Part shown: piece after piece, positions 9,739-18,551 of the stretch
How positions within the stretch are numbered: the first letter of the stretch is position 1
How the letters are laid out: each line of letters begins with the position of its first letter
Source: Tribonema minus
Taxonomy: Eukaryota; Sar; Xanthophyceae; Tribonematales; Tribonemataceae
Assembly (NCBI GenBank): GCA_017506865.1
Contig: JAFCMP010000196.1
Span: forward strand, 1 to 64,000
Direction: 5' to 3'
DNA length: 64,000 bases
Program-made: the position numbers and the translations under genes
Notes under the pieces: generated by a model
The model's input: only the letters and a program-made list of their open reading frames with translations
The model's database searches: none
Told to the model about the DNA's origin: nothing

Positions 9739-11281
9739 GCTCCTCAGCGACCGCGGCAGCCTCTTCATGGCAGAGCTTTCTCAAGCTGTCTACAAGCAGA
9801 TGGGCGTCAAGAAGCTTTCCACTACCGCATACCACCCTGAGTGCAACGGCAAGTGTGAGCGTTTCATGCAGGAGCTGGCCCAGATGCTCGCCATGTTAGT
9901 TGATAGTGCCAAGAACAATTGGGCGGACTGGCTACCTCATATCAGTTTTGCCCACAACACTGCCTACAACCGCGCCACCGGCGCAACCCCCTTCCTTCTG
10001 GCTACTGGTCGCGACGCCGCCGTCGCACTACACCTCATACTGGGCAAGCTTCAACAGCCCTTGGTCAAGCCTGGCACACATCCTTCAGTGTCACAGCTAG
10101 TGTTCGACATCCTTGAGCGGCAGCGCTCAGCCAACACCATTGCCAACCAACGTCATGCGCTGCGACGGGCTAAGGTTCTCCGCGAGAACACCGAGATCGC
10201 GGAGGCATTTGGGCTACGTCAGTCGTTCAGCGCTGGTGAGCGAGTGTGGTACTACCATGTGCCGCGCACGCATACAGCATCTGCAGACACGGAGCCGGCA
10301 CCAGTGGCGGGGGAGTCCAACAAGGCGAAGCGCACACTCTTTAGCAAGAAGCTCTTGGATAGATGGCATGGGCCCTATACCATAATATTAGCGGGCCCGG
10401 CGGAGAGCGGCGGGGAGTGTGTGCAGGCCGGGTGTCTTCTGGTGGACATCAACGGACGGCCTACGCGCATATCGATGCGCCTCACCAAGAAGTGTCGCGA
10501 CCCTAGCGACATGTGGCAGCAGCCGGAGACGTTGCCTGCGGGCTTCTCTCGCTACCTGCTGGCGAAGCACTGGAGCGGGCATTCACCTGGCTCACTCTCT
10601 ACTGACGACGTTGCTGCTCACAACTTCCAGCGGCACGGTGTAGAGGCAATACTTCAACATCGTGTAGCGGCGGCAGCGCGCGGGCGGGGGCACCGCCTAC
10701 AGTACCTAATTCGCTGGGAGGGTGCAACCAGTGGGGGGATAGTTGACTCGTGGGAGGACTCCGAGCAGCTAGATGAGTGCCCCCAAGTACTCGAGGAGTA
10801 CTGGTCTACATTAAACAAGGCCATTGCCTGTCGCGACATTACAGTGGCGGGCTCAAACACTCAGGTGGTCAAGCGTCAGCTGCGACGCGCCGTCAAGGCG
10901 CGGGGCGTTGGCGGCGTTCTGGCCCAATGTGGTGCGGGCTCGTATGAGCTTGCGCCTCTGGCGGAGGCGTTACTCCAGCCACCTGCGACATCGGTGTTGC
11001 AGAGTGCAGCTATCAGCGGACTGCAGCTTATGGCTGTTTTCAAGTTCACGGAGCCAAGCGGCGAAGAGCACCTTACTTGGTGTGAGGGCGAGCTCACGGG
11101 CGTAGTCTCAAAGGGGAAGACAAGGCATACACAGATAGCTCATAGGGTGTTCTGGATTGTTGAAGGGGTGTATCAGACCCTAGTACTGGACCCTAGCTTG
11201 TACAACACGCGCCCAGATGCATCGAATGGTTCTTGGTTCCTAGTTGGCACACAAGCCCAGCTGGAATCATTGCATGTGTAG
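9560..11281 (+). CDS. pol: Integrase catalytic core, chromodomain and C-terminal extra module (pol continuation)
   Basis: This is the continuation of pol in the next frame, overlapping the tail of the previous frame. The integrase core has D at residue 2 (DHFG), D at residue 64 (LLSDRGSLF) and E at residue 100 (NGKCERF), giving the D,D-35-E spacing of retroviral-type integrases. A chromodomain follows at about residues 361-421 (YLIRWEGA, DSWED, LEEYW), expected to bind methylated histone tails or other chromatin and to guide insertion. A further module of about 130 residues follows, with HLTWCEGELTGV and a late LDPSLYN. It resembles small Tudor-like barrels but I cannot assign it. The ATG at 9560 is probably not a real start; the frame is most likely entered from upstream, and a one-base indel near 9556 is the simplest explanation. 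The stop at 11279-11281 lies just before the 3' untranslated region. Confidence 0.85.
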   Translation: MDHFGPLPLSAGGFMYILVVMCLFSGWVWCYPIKPGDYSAAGTAEVLVNQHSTRHGPPSKLLSDRGSLFMAELSQAVYKQMGVKKLSTTAYHPECNGKCERFMQELAQMLAMLVDSAKNNWADWLPHISFAHNTAYNRATGATPFLLATGRDAAVALHLILGKLQQPLVKPGTHPSVSQLVFDILERQRSANTIANQRHALRRAKVLRENTEIAEAFGLRQSFSAGERVWYYHVPRTHTASADTEPAPVAGESNKAKRTLFSKKLLDRWHGPYTIILAGPAESGGECVQAGCLLVDINGRPTRISMRLTKKCRDPSDMWQQPETLPAGFSRYLLAKHWSGHSPGSLSTDDVAAHNFQRHGVEAILQHRVAAAARGRGHRLQYLIRWEGATSGGIVDSWEDSEQLDECPQVLEEYWSTLNKAIACRDITVAGSNTQVVKRQLRRAVKARGVGGVLAQCGAGSYELAPLAEALLQPPATSVLQSAAISGLQLMAVFKFTEPSGEEHLTWCEGELTGVVSKGKTRHTQIAHRVFWIVEGVYQTLVLDPSLYNTRPDASNGSWFLVGTQAQLESLHV

Positions 11282-11449
11282 TCACACGGTCATGTGCTTG
11301 GTAGAGACCCCGGCGTGTGAGAGGCGTCTTGTGCGGCATGCCTTTGCATATTGACTGCGTTTGCACAGGAGTCATTGCAATGTGTAGCATTGGCTTGCGA
11401 GTCATGTTGCATATGTGTAGTGGGTCCCCCTTGCAGTACCCTTTCCAAT

Positions 11450-11675
11450 CTAGGGGGGGTGACTGTGGTGACACTGGATGTTGGGGTGTCACCTGTAACT
11501 GTTACGGTTGGCAGTTACGAGTTGTTCGTTGTTGTTTGTTTGGCTCAGACAAGAGCAGCAGCCCCAGAATACACATAGCACAGTTCGGTCAGCTGTGTTG
11601 TGTGTGGTTGTCTTCTCTGCATTGTTCCCTGCACTTGCTGAAGTGTAGTACGGAGACTAGTTGTTTCATCAACAC
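11450..11675 (+). repeat. Polypurine tract and 3' LTR of the chromovirus
   Basis: A G-rich purine tract (CTAGGGGGGG) ends at 11459 and is followed by TG at 11460, as expected for the start of an LTR. The following 200 bases (with TGTAA near 11490, GCAGCCCCAGAATACACA near 11560) match the minus-strand relic at 53890-54130, which also has a purine run before GTGACTGTG. The right end near 11675 is inferred from where the two stop matching. The 5' LTR is not in the window, so the length cannot be confirmed. Confidence 0.55.
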
Positions 11676-12413
11676 ATGGTAGCTTCTGCTATCATGGTTG
11701 CAGCAGGACCGTTGCGGCAGTCACTAGCGCGCATACCACCGCCACCCTCCTGGCGTGCATGTCGCTGCCTCCTGCCGAGACCGCACTTGCCACTGCCTAT
11801 TCAAATGTAACACCCCCATGCGCAGAGCACAGCGACCACCCCGATGATGGGGGGCTGGGCAAGCTTGCAGGTATCACACCTGCAATCATTGCGCCATCAC
11901 ACTCTACAATGCCATAGAGTCGAGAAGCATCTCATGCCTCAATTTGTGGACAACAGGGTATCTGCCGTATACACTTGCTGTATGAGGTTGCCGTCTCATT
12001 GCAGCAAACGCACAAAGACACAGGTAACTTGAAGGTGCGACGCCCGCTCGCCTGTGCAACGAGGTCAGCTGTGTAATCAGATACATCAACGCTGCAGGCA
12101 CTACGCTGTAGAGGCGCCAATCACAATATATGTTGTTATAGGAATAATATGTGCTGTGCGCCTCATGTCACAACTTTGCCTGTGTGACAAGCTGCGCTCG
12201 GCACACACTGCACTACTCCTATAGCAACGCCAAGGCCTGCAGGCACCACCCCACCACTCACACACTTATATGTTGCTATGGACTCGAGTGCCCATCATGT
12301 CACAATTGCTAACTTGTGCCCGCTCGGCAAGCTGTGCTCGCGCCAGTTGTCGAGCGGAGACGCCAACGATGGCGACGTGATCTGTTGCGCAGCCTGGTCC
12401 GCATTGACCGCCT
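11676..12413. other. Intergenic stretch, no gene seen
   Basis: There is no ORF with recognisable content on either strand. It contains short AT-rich motifs that recur twice (TATATGTTG near 12127 and 12266) and lies between the chromovirus 3' LTR and the 3' end of the nuclease-like gene. Confidence 0.5.
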
Positions 12414-14582
12414 TCAACTTGGCACCCTTCTTCGTCGGTGCGGGGGCGGCAACTTGGACCCCACTTCTGGGTCCGACAGCAACTGCTGCTGCAGCGCCAG
12501 ATCGTTGCTCAGCGCTATCACGTCGCGCACAAAATGCTGGAGCCCGGGCCGCAGAACTGCGCTCTCCCAGTCTGCCTCGCGTTGCACCATCTCAGTGCGC
12601 CTCTTGCCTCTGAAGTCCTGCGTGTGCTGGCACTGCTCCGTGTCGGTGAGCCACATGTAGCACTGCAGCTGCACAACGGACAAGACGCGGCAGCAATGGC
12701 GGAAGTCATTTCAACATTAGTGACTGAGGAGCTCATGTAAAAAGTTAACTGGCTCCGCATCGAACGCACGTGCTCGCGCTGGCGCTGCTTGCTGCGTGTC
12801 GGTGAGCCTCATTGAGCACTGCAGCTGCACGAAGGGCTGGGGGAGGCAGCGATGGCGGAACTTATTGTGACATCAATGACTGAGGGGCTCATCATGAGCC
12901 GCTCATGTAAAGTGTTGTTTGCATTTGCTTCAAGGGCACCTGCGCCTGCCGGCGCTGCTCCTTATTGGTGAGCCACATGTATCACTGCAGCTGCATGACG
13001 CGGCAACAGTGGCGGATCACGTCGATGACCTATGTGAACCACACTGCAGTTGCATGATGAAAGAGTCTGAGCAGCGAGCATGGCAGCAATCGGAAGGTCA
13101 CTGTTGCATGATAGCAAGCCCGCACGCCTCATCGAAGCTAGACCTCTGTGCCGCAAGTCACACCCTCACCTGCACCAGCTCGTACTTCGGAATCTTCGGG
13201 AACAGGCGCCTCTGCCGTTTCTTCACTTCCACTATGACCCGCACATTCGCGCGCCACGCATCCACCCTCCCCTTTATCAGCACCGTCACCGGCACCGGCG
13301 CCACGCTCAGCTCCTTGTAGTACACACGGTTGTCCCGGACAACCTCGCCGCCCGCGTCCCTCGCCGCCCGGTCCAGCGCCGCGGGCTCGTTCATGGTGCC
13401 GTGCAGCTTGTTGACGTCGCCAAGCACAGTGCTGTCCAAAGCGCGCTGCGAGCTCTGGGACTGCGCGGAAGACACGTCCTGTGCGGTCGCGCGCAGCTCG
13501 CGCTCCGCGTTGCGCACGCGTGCGGCGCCACGGCGCTTGCGCCACGACAGCGCGAGCGGAACGCCCACCGCGGCGAATGCGGCCGCTGCCGCGGCTGCCA
13601 ACAGCGCCGGAGGCTGTGATGCGAGGCTGCCGCCGACGTCTGCAGCAGCTGATGCTGCTGCTGCTGCAGCGGCTGGCGCTGCTGCTGCCGCAGAAGCGGC
13701 CGTTGTCGTGGGCTCGGACGCTGAGCTCAGAGCGTCGGGCGCCGCCGCGCCGTTCACAGCAGCGCTTGCAGCAGCTGCTTCGTACGCCTCATAGAGGACG
13801 CCGCCGGTGTCAGCGACGCACTCTGCGCCGCCGCTGAGGTACAGGATTGCAAGCGCCGCTGCCGCGACCGCTGCTGAGCAAGCCGCGGCGGCCTGCCAGT
13901 GCGCCGCCGTGCGCTCTTCCCGCTCCATCCGCGCCGCCAGCTTCGAGCAGCCGTCGTCAAGGACCTGTTGACGCTGCTGTGCGTCCTTCGCCTGCCGCAC
14001 TTCATGCGCTGTGGCGGTAAGCAGCTCGCCGGCCGGCCCGGCCTCCGCGGCGATGGCACCCAAGGCTGTTTGCAACGTCTGTGCCGCGCCCTCTTCGAGC
14101 TTGGCCCTTGCGGCCATTGCGGCGGCTTCCTCCTTCGCCCTGCGCTTGGCGGGATCGCGCTCAGCGGCGGCGGCACGGACGTCTGGGGCAGCCGCGGCGC
14201 GCGCCGCAGCCAACCGCTCTCTCATGGGCGACGCTGCTTCCATGGGGCTGGCCTGCTTGATGCGCTCGACGGCTTCTGCGTAAGCCTGTGGATAGAGCTT
14301 TGTCCACGCTTTGGCGACAGCTATTTCGCGGGGCTGAAATTTGTTTTGCCCCAGCGCAGCAGCCACCTCGGAGGCGTCAATATGGAGTGTAGGCAGGGGT
14401 TCAGACGCTTTCATTTCTGGGGCTGCTGCTGCCGCTGTAGAATTCGCCACGGTTGCTGATGAGGCTGCTTGAGATCTGCAGTGACTGAGTTGAAACTTAA
14501 CATGCAGCAGCGACCATCGTGCTCGTGGCATGAGCCTCGGCCGCCCTGCTGCTGTTGCTGCCGTCACTGCGCCTCTGATCAT
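12414..14582 (-). CDS. Predicted organelle-targeted PD-(D/E)XK nuclease-like protein, 2 exons, with an inserted membrane segment
   Basis: Model: complement of 13170-14582 joined to 12414-12668, 555 residues, phase-0 GT-AG intron (donor CAG|GTGAGG, acceptor TTGTGCAG). The first 50 residues are rich in A, R and S with no acidic residues, like a chloroplast or mitochondrial transit peptide. Residues 67-100 (HIDASEVAAALGQNKFQPRE) resemble the N-terminal part of a YqaJ-like/viral-type nuclease family. The catalytic part (GRVDAW, D441; VEVKKRQRRLF, E452 and K454; KYELVQ|LQCYMWL) gives the D-x(n)-E-x-K signature and the Q-x-x-Y helix. Between these halves lie about 290 Ala-rich residues with two likely membrane helices (about 229-249 and 324-346), which is unusual for this family. 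A role in organelle DNA repair or recombination is inference. The splice junction is duplicated in the intron. Confidence 0.65.
12632..13075 (-). repeat. Tandem copies of the exon-2 acceptor region in the nuclease intron
   Basis: A unit of roughly 160 bp is repeated about three times, with copies near 12632, 12786 and 12952 and a short fragment near 13030. On the minus strand each begins with an acceptor-like TGCAG followed by CTGCAGTG. Only the first copy leads into the open exon 2. The second changes the codons and the third has a stop (LQ*) directly after the acceptor. Confidence 0.7.
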
Positions 14583-15094
14583 GATGCTATAGTCAGCCCT
14601 GCTAGCGGAAACCCGAAATCACATGAGCTGCACGCAACAAGTGTTGCGATGCTGATGATGCAGTCGTTGTGATGTGGTGGTGATGCTGCTGCTTGCTGCA
14701 GCTGTTGCTGCTGTTGCAGGGGCCGCTGCTGCTGCTGCCGCGTCTGCTGCTGCAAAAGATACCAACCGAGGTCATGAACTTCAACTTTTTCATGTCCGTA
14801 ACTTCAACTTCAATGCATGTGGAGGAAATATGTTCGCATGATTTGTCTACTTAGTGTGGCAGATTGTCCAAAGTTCGCAATGCGGCAGCATCGACTCGGC
14901 CGAAGCTTGCATGGATGTGCAGAAGCAGGTGTCACAGCATTGCACTGCTACGCGCGGAATAAAAGGTTTGCTGATGCGCCCAGTTTAGGGGTAGCAGAAG
15001 CTGCAAATCATAAATGTGTCAGGGGTGCTGCTTTCAGCTGCCTGTCCGTTTTGCAGCTAATTAGATCCTGTCACAGACGGTCCAGATGCTGCTG
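14583..15094. other. Promoter-side spacer with CTG/CAG low complexity
   Basis: This spacer lies upstream of the minus-strand nuclease gene. It has a run of CTG/TTG triplets at about 14651-14756 that could form a CAG hairpin on the minus strand. No supported coding exon is seen. Confidence 0.5.
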
Positions 15095-15569
15095 TTACTT
15101 CTTGGAAGCTGGCAGGAGCTGCACCAGCGCCTGCAGCAGCTGCCGGTTGGTGCGTTTAAGCCCTAGGTGCTCCACCTGCGGTAACACGGGCGGCAAAGCA
15201 CAGGCAATCATCAACAGATGCATACAGCCACTGGCACGTTGTGGCACAAGCGACGTTGAAGCAGCTAGACAATGATGAGGAGACAAGTGGCCTGCACCGT
15301 GTGACTGTCACATGAGTCATCCGTGTGCCAAGTCGAGTAAAGCTGAAAACTCACGTAGCCTGATGAGGGCACCCTCGTAATAATCAGCCACAGTAGTTCG
15401 CAGTGCGTGCTGTGACCTGGGCGAGCGTGATGATGGCCCTTGTTTGCGCGACAACGGCGACGAGCACAGCCTCTGCATGCATGCTGCTCGCAAGCTTCAT
15501 CTCATTGAGCTTGTCCGTGACGGCCGCTTTCGCCGTGTCCACAATTGTCTGCATCAGCGCTGTGTCCAT
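15095..15569 (-). CDS. Small helical protein, family member A (2 exons)
   Basis: Model: complement of 15417-15569 joined to 15095-15175, 77 residues. Exon 1 starts MDTALMQTIVDTAK and ends TLAQ before a GTCACAG donor; exon 2 begins after TTACCGCAG and ends PASKK. The phases agree (0/0). The product is a short amphipathic helix with no motif I recognise. The evidence that it is real is a second copy at 17319-17753 with the same start (MDxAxxxxIVD), the same length of exon 1 within four codons and the same splice point (LAQ|GTCA). The function is unknown. A middle exon may have been missed. Confidence 0.45.
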
Positions 15570-17318
15570 GGCTGCAGGTGGTCAAGGAGTGCGCGGACGG
15601 CAAAAGGACCATGTAGAAAAGTTTGGAACTTGACTTAGTGACTTGCCAGGTGATCGCCACGCCTCACCGTAAACATGTCAGTCATAGGAGCGGCGCCACG
15701 GTGCGGTCCACCGTGTGACGCAATTCCTGAAGCAGTTGTCAACGAAGTGGCTCAGCTGATGAGTGTCAAGCAATAATGGTGCAGACATCGTTGTGATGTC
15801 ATGATGCAACATACCACGCTGAGCCGAGCCGCGCGGGGTTTGGACATATTCACTGTTATCATGCATTATCACATGCATTTATTTTGGTGCTTTGACAGCC
15901 TCGAGAGCTACAGCTTCGTGTAACTGCAATGCGCTCATGCTTGGCAAAACGTGCTGTTGCGGGACTCCTTAGTTGGCCACATCTCGCAACAACCCTTTGC
16001 AATTCAATATCTCTCACATAAATTGCCATGTCCAAGTGCAAGGCTGCATTGTTTCGGCAGTGAATGTGCAAGGTATTGACGATACAACGCATATCGGTAC
16101 CTGTACGACACTATGGTGCATGCGGAACCTGGGGCGCGCTTGTCACTGGATGTGTGTGTGTTAACAATTGTGTAGCTGCTACCAGTTGCTGTCGACTACC
16201 TGTCCCGCTCACACCTCGATCTAGCAATTGCCTTTGTGGCGCTGTGAGACATGATTTTCTCCCTGCCTCCCACACTGGCACAAGTAGGCCACCATCATTG
16301 GCAAATACTTGACTTCCGCTTGAGGGGGGGGAACCCTATTCCGCGTCATGTCGTATAGTACGTAGTTCTTATGGCGTTCATCTACAGGCTGTATTCGCGG
16401 CCACCTGCGTTTCCTGCAGCGTGTCCTGCTGCCCGCTTGCACGCGCGTTCCACGGCCCCGTTGCGAGCCACAAAAGCAACCCTGGATTGAGCACTGATCT
16501 GGGGGGGGGGAGTCTGGTGCAGTGCGCAAACATTCATAATCTGCATGCTGAGAAGCTTAAAAGTTGTCACACCCACTGCAAGTCGCCACGGCAAGTCGCA
16601 CAGTAGGTCGCCAAGAATTTGAAGGCTAGGTCGCCAAGAACTTGAAGGCAAAAGCAGCTGCAAGCACGTAGTTGTCATACGCTACAGCCGGTGGCATCGC
16701 TGTTTGCCATGCATCCAATCCTCAAAGCTAGTGACCTGAATAGATCTGTGGCATAAACTTCATTGGAACAGTTCATGGCGGACACGCAGGAGTGGGAGCG
16801 TCTTTGAATGCTGGGGCTGTGTAGTACTTACCAGTCGGAAATTCATTTATTGTAGCCAAGCCATTGGAGTGCATTTTGGATTGAGTTGTTGCACACAATT
16901 TGACTGCAAGCGCACATCAGACATCCAGATTCTCAAAAGCCATGGCAATTCATGCACGAGCGCGCAACGGGCCTGAAGTGCTGCTGCAGCAAGGCACACA
17001 ACGAACGGAAGAAGATGGTGCAGTGCCTGCACTGTGAAGGTCCATGATAACAGTCTTGAAAGAGAAGTGCCGTTGTGCTCGGTGTGTCAGTGCATCTGTG
17101 GATGCATGCATACGCATATGCATATGTTGCGTCTGTGGCAGACTTTTCCCCACATGCTGTTCACATTGCTACAAAAGGAAATGCATACCAGAGCTGGGAA
17201 GCCGCTGGGCCATAAACACATTTAATCAGTACTCGCAGATGCAGAACTGTACATGCCCATACACCTGAGCGTGCTATGCGTGTCGCACACTTGCCACAAA
17301 GCGTGCCGAAGCTGGACA
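15570..17318. other. Spacer between two small paralogues, no gene seen
   Basis: No supported gene lies here. A 33-bp motif near 16070-16105 (with GGTACCGATATGCG on the minus strand) is a diverged copy of a motif found at about 47638, 48810 and 49893 in the LTR-type element, so some of this spacer is repeat-derived. A G run is present at 16501-16509. Confidence 0.45.
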
Positions 17319-17753
17319 TCACTCGCACAGGAAGCGCGCCAGTGCCCGTGCCATTGCGCGCAGAGCCTCCACATTAGATGAAGCAGAACTAGACCAGCGG
17401 TTCACTGCAGGACCACGGTAGTGGAGCCCATAAAAGGCCAGCAGCTCCTCAAGCCGGTACAGTGTGAGCGGCGTCTCATCGGCACTCCAAGGGGTATCGG
17501 AGGATGTCAGCCCCGCTTTCGTAAGTCCAGAAGCAGGCCAATGCTGTTGGGTAGCCTGATTAGCATACCTCCGTGATAGTCGGCAGCAGCGTGCGCCGTG
17601 CGTTGCCATGACCTGGGCCAGGCTAATGTTGATCTTCGTTTGCGCCTCCACGGCGGTGCAGACATAGTCTGTGGCGTCCCTTATATCATCGAGCTTCTTC
17701 GTTATGGCCACCTGGACCTCATCCACAATGGCATGTATCTCCGCCTTATCCAT
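17319..17753 (-). CDS. Small helical protein, family member B
   Basis: The start is placed at the ATG at 17753 (MDKAEIHAIVDEV) because it aligns with member A; an upstream in-frame ATG at 17789 exists. Exon 1 probably ends at 17613 (SLAQ|GTCATGG), as in member A. The frame also stays open without splicing to a stop at 17319, giving 145 residues and a C-terminal helix (VEALRAMARALARFL) that resembles the exon-2 helix of member A. The downstream acceptor could not be fixed. Function unknown. Confidence 0.4.
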   Translation of the reverse strand: MDKAEIHAIVDEVQVAITKKLDDIRDATDYVCTAVEAQTKINISLAQVMATHGARCCRLSRRYANQATQQHWPASGLTKAGLTSSDTPWSADETPLTLYRLEELLAFYGLHYRGPAVNRWSSSASSNVEALRAMARALARFLCE

Positions 17754-17982
17754 AGTCAGAGCTCGGAAGGAAAGCCGTGGGGAGCCCAAAAAATAAAAAG
17801 ATCAGTGACTCGCCACAGTCGCTGTGTCGGAGCTCGACACACCAGAATGCAGTACCTGACGCACAGGGATGGTGGTGGACATGCCATGGTGAACATGCAA
17901 TGCAATGCCATATGGGCAAGCAGTAAGAGTTCGGAACAAAATGTCATGACAGGTGCAGTCGGAAATCAAGCGCCAACTGCAT

Positions 17983-18000
17983 AACCCTAACCCTAACCCT
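17983..18000. repeat. Interstitial telomere-like repeat (CCCTAA)3
   Basis: Three consecutive AACCCT units, just left of the third small-gene remnant. Same orientation as the other arrays in the window. Confidence 0.8.
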
Positions 18001-18004
18001 GAGT

Positions 18005-18085
18005 TGCCACGCACAACACACTCTTCATCTCATTCAGCTTGTCTGCACCATGGTCTGCACCAGCGCGTGTCCATGGTTGCAGCTC
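18005..18085 (-). pseudogene. Remnant of a third copy of the small gene family
   Basis: On the plus strand CATCTCATTCAGCTTGTC, CATCAG-like and GTGTCCATGGTTGCAG segments follow the same order as the region around 15495-15575 but with an internal deletion. The reading frame is lost. It marks a third tandem copy. Confidence 0.45.
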
Positions 18086-18551
18086 GTCAAGGGGGGCTGG
18101 ACCGGAACAGGAAATGAGGAACGCTGTGTCCAGCTTTCCATGCCTTCAGCGTCCGGTCTTGGCAAATGTGAGCACGTGACACCGTTGGTTGCAACGTTGA
18201 CGTTGTCTAAAGCTTACTGTCTACGCTCCAACCGCCACAGCGCCTCATGATGCATTCATTGGCACAGAGGCACGCCCGGTCATGAGCGTTCATGCAGCTG
18301 CAGCGCGATGGCGCTGCTGGCAGTGCTATGTGCGTCAGCATTCAACGGTGCATCACTGCATCAATATCGCGGGAATCAAACAACAAAAATGCCATCCTCA
18401 AATATGCACATGCATGAGGTGCAGGGGGCATCGCAAGGAAACACACGACAAACATCTCTTAAAGTTCATTTACGGCACTGTCCCAGGCTTCTCGTCTGCA
18501 TGAAGGCACACTGCTTGCACTACTGTTGCACTACTGTTGGTCTGCGTCTTC

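Larger units (their letters stand above)
1..11675 (+). mobile_element. Ty3/gypsy chromovirus carrying a DNA methyltransferase (5' end outside window)
   Basis: This is a long LTR retrotransposon with gag, protease, C5-DNA methyltransferase, RT, RNase H, integrase and chromodomain in that order, all on the plus strand. The RT-RNaseH-integrase order and the chromodomain place it among Ty3/gypsy chromoviruses. The 5' LTR and leader precede base 1. The 3' end is marked by a purine tract (about 11450-11459) followed by TG at 11460. The 3' LTR end is estimated by comparison with a diverged relic on the minus strand at 53890-54925. The open frames of about 7 kb (pol) and 1.7 kb (integrase part) suggest a fairly recent insertion. 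The frame breaks at about 180, 1555 and 9556 may be mutations, assembly errors or programmed shifts. Confidence 0.9.

Noticed and set aside
13330-14459. Plus-strand frames opposite the nuclease gene
   Set aside because: Shadows; the minus-strand frame has the transit-like N-terminus, nuclease motifs and a consistent splice join.
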